DNA from: Rossellomorea arthrocnemi | GTDB taxonomy: Bacteria; Bacillota; Bacilli; Bacillales; Bacillaceae_B | Direction of reading: 5' to 3' | Length of the DNA: 64,000 bases | Assembly (NCBI RefSeq): GCF_904424705.1 | Contig: NZ_CAJGBF010000006.1 | Span: 1 to 64,000 of the forward strand | Shown here: one piece after another, positions 59,711 to 64,000 of the stretch | How the letters are laid out: every line of letters begins with the position of its first letter | How positions within the stretch are numbered: position 1 is the stretch's first letter | Made by a program: the position numbers and the translations under genes | Notes under the pieces: model-generated | Database searches by the model: none | Told to the model about the DNA's origin: nothing | The model's input: the letters and a program-made list of their open reading frames with translations, nothing else

Positions 59711-59884
59711 TTATTGTTTAAGATTATCTTGCTCTTCCTCATCATCCTTCTCATAAAATAAATAAAAGATAGATAGACTTGATAATACCAAGAAAGTTAA
59801 AGAAACAATTAAATTTTTTACTAAAAACGCAATAAAGATTACGTTAATCAACATCATTATAGAAGTTAATATCTTTGCAAGCAC
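59711..59884 (-). CDS. Small two-helix membrane protein, 57 residues
   Basis: GTG at 59884 behind GGGGGAG reads LAKILTSIMMLINVIFIAFL, VKNLIVSLTFLVLSSLSIFY, then LFYEKDDEEEQDNLKQ. Two membrane helices and a strongly acidic tail make a convincing small gene. Function unknown. A type E repeat follows. Confidence 0.65.
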   Translation of the reverse strand: MLAKILTSIMMLINVIFIAFLVKNLIVSLTFLVLSSLSIFYLFYEKDDEEEQDNLKQ

Positions 59885-59903
59885 TTTACTCCCCCTTTAT
59901 TCA

Positions 59904-59993
59904 ATTAACCTGCCCTTTAACTGAACATAGAAAAAACACTGAAGATCTGCTGCCCTATTGATCTTCAGCTATAGCCCCCTTTAATGGAACAAC
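59904..59993 (-). repeat. 3'-end modular repeat, type A variant
   Basis: TTAACCTGCCCTTTAACTGA, then a CTGAAGATC/GATCTTCAG stem around TGCTGCCCTATT, TATAGCCCCCTTTAATGGAA. Both flanks are near consensus. Confidence 0.9.
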
Positions 59994-59999
59994 CAATAT

Positions 60000-60407
60000 T
60001 TATTGCTTTTTCAGCTCAAAAATCTCCAGGGTGTTGTTCCATTCTACTCTGGCAATAATTGTAGTGGCTTTGCTTACTAAATCAAGATTACCTCCACCGC
60101 TCCGACCAATTATTTTGCCAGGTCTCGAATTGTTAGAAGCAGCATCTAATTCAGAAGTACCTCCTAAGGAACCTGCAATTGAATCAAGGCGATATGTTAC
60201 TCTGCCGATGGAATCAATGTTTTCCCCTTTGTATTTTACTGTATATTCATATTCAACCTCATTTCCAACAATATAAACGTTTGAAATGATTGACCAATTC
60301 TCGCTTTCACCCTTATAAACAATTATGGTCCCTCTTTCTGATGCAAATACCGTGCATCCAAATGACATTAGTAGAAGAAGACAAATGAAAACTCTAAATT
60401 GCCTCAT
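60000..60407 (-). CDS. Exported protein of unknown function
   Basis: A 135-residue protein with a signal peptide (MRQFRVFICLLLLMSFGCTV, cleavage after VFA about residue 22). A cysteine in the hydrophobic core could make it a lipoprotein, but the context is not a good lipobox. The mature part is beta-rich (NVYIVGNEVEYEYTVKYKGE) with a Ser/Gly-rich stretch. GGAGGTAACC precedes the ATG at 60407. Confidence 0.65.
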   Translation of the reverse strand: MRQFRVFICLLLLMSFGCTVFASERGTIIVYKGESENWSIISNVYIVGNEVEYEYTVKYKGENIDSIGRVTYRLDSIAGSLGGTSELDAASNNSRPGKIIGRSGGGNLDLVSKATTIIARVEWNNTLEIFELKKQ

Positions 60408-60543
60408 TGGGTTACCTCCAATATTGAACATTACAATTTAGAATATGTATTTGTGCAATCACTATACATTTTCTCTTCTTTAATTAATCAAATTGATGTT
60501 TTTTAAGGGTAATGAATATCAATTTCTACCTACCGTCATATTC

Positions 60544-60617
60544 CATTAACCTGCCCTATAATTGAAGAAGGGCAATAGCCGGATCACCCTCAGTTTTTGC
60601 CCCCTTTTATCAAATAA
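60544..60617 (-). repeat. 3'-end modular repeat, type A
   Basis: TTAACCTGCCCTATAATTGA, GGGCAATAGCCGGATCA, CCCTCAGTTTTTGCCCCC, TTTTATCAAATAAC. Confidence 0.9.
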
Positions 60618-60737
60618 CTATTTGTAGTGGTACATCACGATTATTTAATGATATATCTAACTAATAATAAGAATTAAAAGCCCAATAAAAGAAGATATAT
60701 CGAATGAAACAAAATTTGTGGTTTATTTCAAAATCCA

Positions 60738-60792
60738 GACCATTGAACAAAGAAATGCTACTTGTTTAGCAACCACAACTTTCGTAGAGAAA
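60738..60792 (-). repeat. 3'-end modular repeat, degenerate type B
   Basis: ACCATTGAACAAAGAAATGC, TACTTGTTTAGCAACCACAA, CTTTCGTAGAGAAATG. It lies ten bases from the FtsX-type permease stop; a type A copy follows further on. Confidence 0.6.
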
Positions 60793-60801
60793 TGAAGGTT
60801 G

Positions 60802-63800
60802 CTATTTTTTAATTTCGACTAATAAATTTCCAGGTAGGAATGAATGAACTCCCTGAAGTATCAGCTTTTCTTTATTTTTTGGTATATCAAATATCAATGA
60901 AAAGTTAATCTCTCCCCCAGGCTTTAAGTAGACACCATTCCATTCCTTTTTCTGGGTTACTATAGTTTCGACTGGTTGATATTCATACCCTTCTTCATCT
61001 AGTAATGTGTAACCATTCAACTTAGCTAGAATACTGCCATCATTAGCTGACCCTTCAGGATATATCATTTTAGAATTAACTTTTATTTCTTCCGTTGATG
61101 CATTAGATTCCTCTTTGCTCTCCCCTAACGTATAAGAAAGAGTAACAAGTTCATTTAACTCTTCATCAATTTCAATTACTTTCCACGCAGATTCCATTTT
61201 CTTTTGTAATGAATTTTGTATAGGATTTTTTTTAGAATCTTTCTCATTCCGAGTGGCCGTTTTAAACACTTCTGTCGTTTCCCCATCAGTGCCCTCTATA
61301 TTTTGAGGCTCTTCTATGTCGCTCGTTGCTTTTTTCACTTCAGGAACAGCATGCCCTAGTATTGAAAGCAGACCTATGAATAAACCAATCCCTAAAGTAC
61401 CTAATGCAACTTTTAATCGCTTCTCCGTCTTTTTTGAATGTTCAGCAGAACCACCTAAAGCTTGGTAGGGTAAAGTTTTCACTGCTCTATGTGCTGGGAA
61501 CAGCGCACCAATCATTCCGGTAACAACTGGTATAACAATTGAAACTAGAAAGAAAGGAAGTTGGTCTGTTGGAAGTTGGTCATAGGTTTTCCATACAAAT
61601 ACAAAAGCCAATAAAACACCGATGATTCCGGCAAATAACCCGCTGAATGCCCCTTCGAGTAAAACAAGGTGTCTAATAATCCGATTATGCCAGCCAATTG
61701 ATTTCAAAAGGGCTATTTCAGGCTGCCTTTCAGAAACATTTTGCCATATGATTTCCGTGGTTGTTAAAATGGCTATCAACAGAGCCACTCCCATAGCGAT
61801 ATAATGCAGTGAACTAACTTCCATGGCAACATATTCCCCCAGCCATGTTGCATACATAACACCTTTTAGTCTGAAGGTGATAAATAGGTAGACAACAAAC
61901 AGACTGGTTGGCAGAGCGATGGAGATAACCGATAAGATACTTCTTTTCCATTTACTTATGAAAGAATTAAAACTCATGGACCATATCGTCCTCGAAGGAA
62001 TCCACCTTTTCCCTGAATGAGCGATTTCTCCTGATTTCATGGTTTCATACGGTTTTATTTTCCTTACAAGATATGCAGGAATGATTGTGCCGATTAGGTA
62101 AATCAATAAACCGAATAAACCAATTAGGAAAAACCTTGTGAGTGATGTAGTGATTTCACTTGTGAAATAGAAGTACCCTAATATAGTCCAACTAATGAGA
62201 GATACAAATACCCCCAGTAAGGTCGCTTCAAGGAACAAAAGTTTCGATAATTGGTTAGGTCTCCAACCAATTGACAATAATACAGCAAATTCTTTTTGAC
62301 GAGTAAACATCATAATGAGGTTTGACGAGAATACATACACAATGGCCACAAGAATAACACTTGCGATAACTCCACTTAGTCCTACTTTTGCTTCTTTAAA
62401 GATAGACATGGATGAGCCCAGTTTAATCCATGGCTGCTCTACCCATCCCAACGATTCCTTCCCCTTTAATCCTGGAATATGAGTTAACGCCGGCTGCGGA
62501 GAAGATCCGAGGGTCACATCTGTAATGAGACCTGTTTGACTTTCTATTGCACTTGCTACTTCATTTAAACGTTTTTCACTTGCATCATTTAGTTGATCTA
62601 CCCCTTTCACTTTAATGCGGATAGATGAAATGGGTTTTTCCCCCATAACATCAGCAGCTGCGTCTAATGTTGTTAACATGAGTGGTGGTTTCGTTAGAAA
62701 ACCATAAGGATTATTTAGTGGTTTCATTTCCTTTGGTGGATTAACAGGATTTTCATTTTTATCCAACACCCAATTGGATTTGGATGGAAAATACGTTTCC
62801 ATAGGCAATTCTGTTAATGGATCCTTTGATAAATTCAATTTTCCTGGATTAAATACACCCTTAATATTTAACTTCACTCTAGGAAAATCTTTAAATTCAT
62901 CTCCAAACATCGTTACTGGACGGTAAGCTTCCGTTTCCGCAATGGAAACATCCTCTGGTATTGAGTAAGGTTTAACTTCATAAGCAAATGGCCATCGTTC
63001 GGAGAAAGGGCTGGTAACCGGTTTATATTCGACTGGGGATGCCTTAAATCCTATAATTTTTTGAAGGTCAATGTCCATTTGGTTTTCGCTTGGTGATAAT
63101 ATCTCATTAATTAAATTTTTATGGACCTCCTTGGTGGTATACGTGAATGAATCTACTTTCGTTCCTTCTTGTTTTTCCAAGTAGGCTTCTCCACCATTTT
63201 CTTTTACTTTTTCCATTGTTGATGCTTGTTCATCTGATGAAAATGGCAGGTCAAGTTTTGAAATTGTAAATGTGCGCTTGCTCTCAACAAACTCCTTATT
63301 ACTTATGATAACTGGTATTGCTGTTTCGGTAATATCTGTATCAATTTTAACTTTTTCGGATTTATCGTTATTATCAAAGTATTCACTGTGTGAATCCTCG
63401 ACCATTGCATCAGATAAACCCACCAATTTACTTTCAGCATCAGGATCGATACCAGCAAGCATGACTTCAGATCCATAAGATAAAGGCAACTCGCCATTAT
63501 ATCTTATCGTACCGTACTCTCTACCCACACCGTCCGGTTCCCATCCTCCAACCGTAAAGTATAATGATCCGTTTTCGGTATCTATCCCCGCCCCAGTATT
63601 GGACTCGTCTTTAATATTTAGTCTATACACACCAGGTTCACGCACTGCAACCTTGTTTACGACCATGTCGTTATTTACAAATCCTATCATAGCAATAGGA
63701 GCAGCAATATCGATATCACTCATTTCCTTTATCTGATTATATTGTTCAAGTGAAATTCCTCCCGATAATCCACTCTGATAATTAGGTTCAAGGAGATTCA

Positions 63801-64000
63801 AGTCTTCTGTAACACTTCTTGTATCAGGAGGTCGAACCACAATATGATAAGAAGATTTCCATCTGTTCTGAAGTTCGTCAACAATAGTGCCACTATTAGA
63901 CTGTGTGACTCCGACGAGGTAGCTTAAACCGGTACTTACGATAAGAGCACCAACTAAAAGCAAAATGAACCTACCCTTATTCCTCCACCAGTTATTCCAA
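60802..64000 (-). CDS. Large FtsX-type ABC permease, 5' end outside the window
   Basis: At least 1065 residues; the frame runs off the window end (NNWWRNKGRFIL precedes residue 1 of the visible part). An N-terminal helix is followed by a large extracytoplasmic MacB-like domain (about 30-510), an FtsX core of four helices, a second FtsX block (from IWSMSFNSFISKWKRSILSV) and a C-terminal extracytoplasmic domain after GHAVPEV with a DUF4352-like beta pattern. It probably works with an ATPase encoded beyond 64000 in lipid, peptide or envelope stress export. Confidence 0.85.
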   Translation of the reverse strand, partial: WNNWWRNKGRFILLLVGALIVSTGLSYLVGVTQSNSGTIVDELQNRWKSSYHIVVRPPDTRSVTEDLNLLEPNYQSGLSGGISLEQYNQIKEMSDIDIAAPIAMIGFVNNDMVVNKVAVREPGVYRLNIKDESNTGAGIDTENGSLYFTVGGWEPDGVGREYGTIRYNGELPLSYGSEVMLAGIDPDAESKLVGLSDAMVEDSHSEYFDNNDKSEKVKIDTDITETAIPVIISNKEFVESKRTFTISKLDLPFSSDEQASTMEKVKENGGEAYLEKQEGTKVDSFTYTTKEVHKNLINEILSPSENQMDIDLQKIIGFKASPVEYKPVTSPFSERWPFAYEVKPYSIPEDVSIAETEAYRPVTMFGDEFKDFPRVKLNIKGVFNPGKLNLSKDPLTELPMETYFPSKSNWVLDKNENPVNPPKEMKPLNNPYGFLTKPPLMLTTLDAAADVMGEKPISSIRIKVKGVDQLNDASEKRLNEVASAIESQTGLITDVTLGSSPQPALTHIPGLKGKESLGWVEQPWIKLGSSMSIFKEAKVGLSGVIASVILVAIVYVFSSNLIMMFTRQKEFAVLLSIGWRPNQLSKLLFLEATLLGVFVSLISWTILGYFYFTSEITTSLTRFFLIGLFGLLIYLIGTIIPAYLVRKIKPYETMKSGEIAHSGKRWIPSRTIWSMSFNSFISKWKRSILSVISIALPTSLFVVYLFITFRLKGVMYATWLGEYVAMEVSSLHYIAMGVALLIAILTTTEIIWQNVSERQPEIALLKSIGWHNRIIRHLVLLEGAFSGLFAGIIGVLLAFVFVWKTYDQLPTDQLPFFLVSIVIPVVTGMIGALFPAHRAVKTLPYQALGGSAEHSKKTEKRLKVALGTLGIGLFIGLLSILGHAVPEVKKATSDIEEPQNIEGTDGETTEVFKTATRNEKDSKKNPIQNSLQKKMESAWKVIEIDEELNELVTLSYTLGESKEESNASTEEIKVNSKMIYPEGSANDGSILAKLNGYTLLDEEGYEYQPVETIVTQKKEWNGVYLKPGGEINFSLIFDIPKNKEKLILQGVHSFLPGNLLVEIKK

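Noticed and set aside
32494..60617. CRISPR array made from the many short repeats
   Set aside because: Copies are kilobases apart, differ in core and lie behind genes; there are no regular spacers and no cas genes.
28525..60800. A true class of integron with an integrase
   Set aside because: No tyrosine recombinase is encoded in the window and the element ends do not match attC well; only the analogy is kept.

Overview
The window reads as the chromosome of a low-GC Gram-positive bacterium of the Bacillaceae. The support is strong AGGAGG-type ribosome sites, frequent TTG and GTG starts, a SAM-I (S-box) riboswitch ahead of metNPQ, a T-box leader, an ECF41 sigma factor, YkfB/YkfC-type murein peptide enzymes and many lipoboxes. 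I cannot name the species. No rRNA or tRNA gene, CRISPR array or prophage was seen.

Region by region. 0.2-8.3 kb: scattered accessory genes (DUF3221, two Nudix hydrolases, an orphan mrpC, a serine hydrolase, an ArsR-MFS pair, peptidase E, an Asp/Glu racemase). 9.4-14 kb: a distinctly GC-richer block with a lipoprotein gene and a SAM-riboswitch-controlled methionine importer (metN, metP, metQ) plus an M20 amidohydrolase. 14.5-20 kb: a plus-strand murein-peptide set (DUF3870, DUF819 permease, L-Ala-D/L-Glu epimerase, NlpC/P60 endopeptidase, PBP4B/YfeW-like hydrolase). 20.6-28.4 kb: AlkD-like repair protein, a methyltransferase, the ECF41 sigma with its carboxymuconolactone-decarboxylase partner, and a two-component system with a BcrA-type ABC transporter.

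28.5-60.8 kb: a long AT-rich array of small, mostly minus-strand genes with unrelated roles (DUF1062, YrdB, VanZ, lipoproteins, PP2C, HIT, kinase-like, VOC, GNAT, zinc-ribbon, metallo-beta-lactamase, SEC-C, histidine phosphatase, P450, SRPBCC). Nearly every one ends within a few to about 100 bases of a member of one modular repeat superfamily. Each member has a left flank like CTGCCCTTTAATTGAATAA, a variable hairpin core of at least eight types, and a right flank like GCCCCCTTTAATGGAAGAA. The repeats all point the same way relative to the gene they follow. The array is also rich in broken genes: at least nine carry frameshifts, premature stops or lost 5' ends, while genes outside it look intact. 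The window ends inside a very large FtsX-type permease.

The most unusual feature is this gene-plus-3'-hairpin array. It looks like a reservoir of exchangeable single-gene units, loosely reminiscent of integron cassettes, but no integrase is present here and the hairpins could simply be modular terminators. Other points of note: a likely leucine T-box ahead of a HIT-family gene, a 16-nt-spaced ECF41 promoter, TTAAG direct repeats ahead of the ABC transporter, a 40-bp TetR operator in front of a double-barrel amidohydrolase, two paralogous lipoprotein/membrane-protein pairs, and several small genes that simple ORF calling misses.
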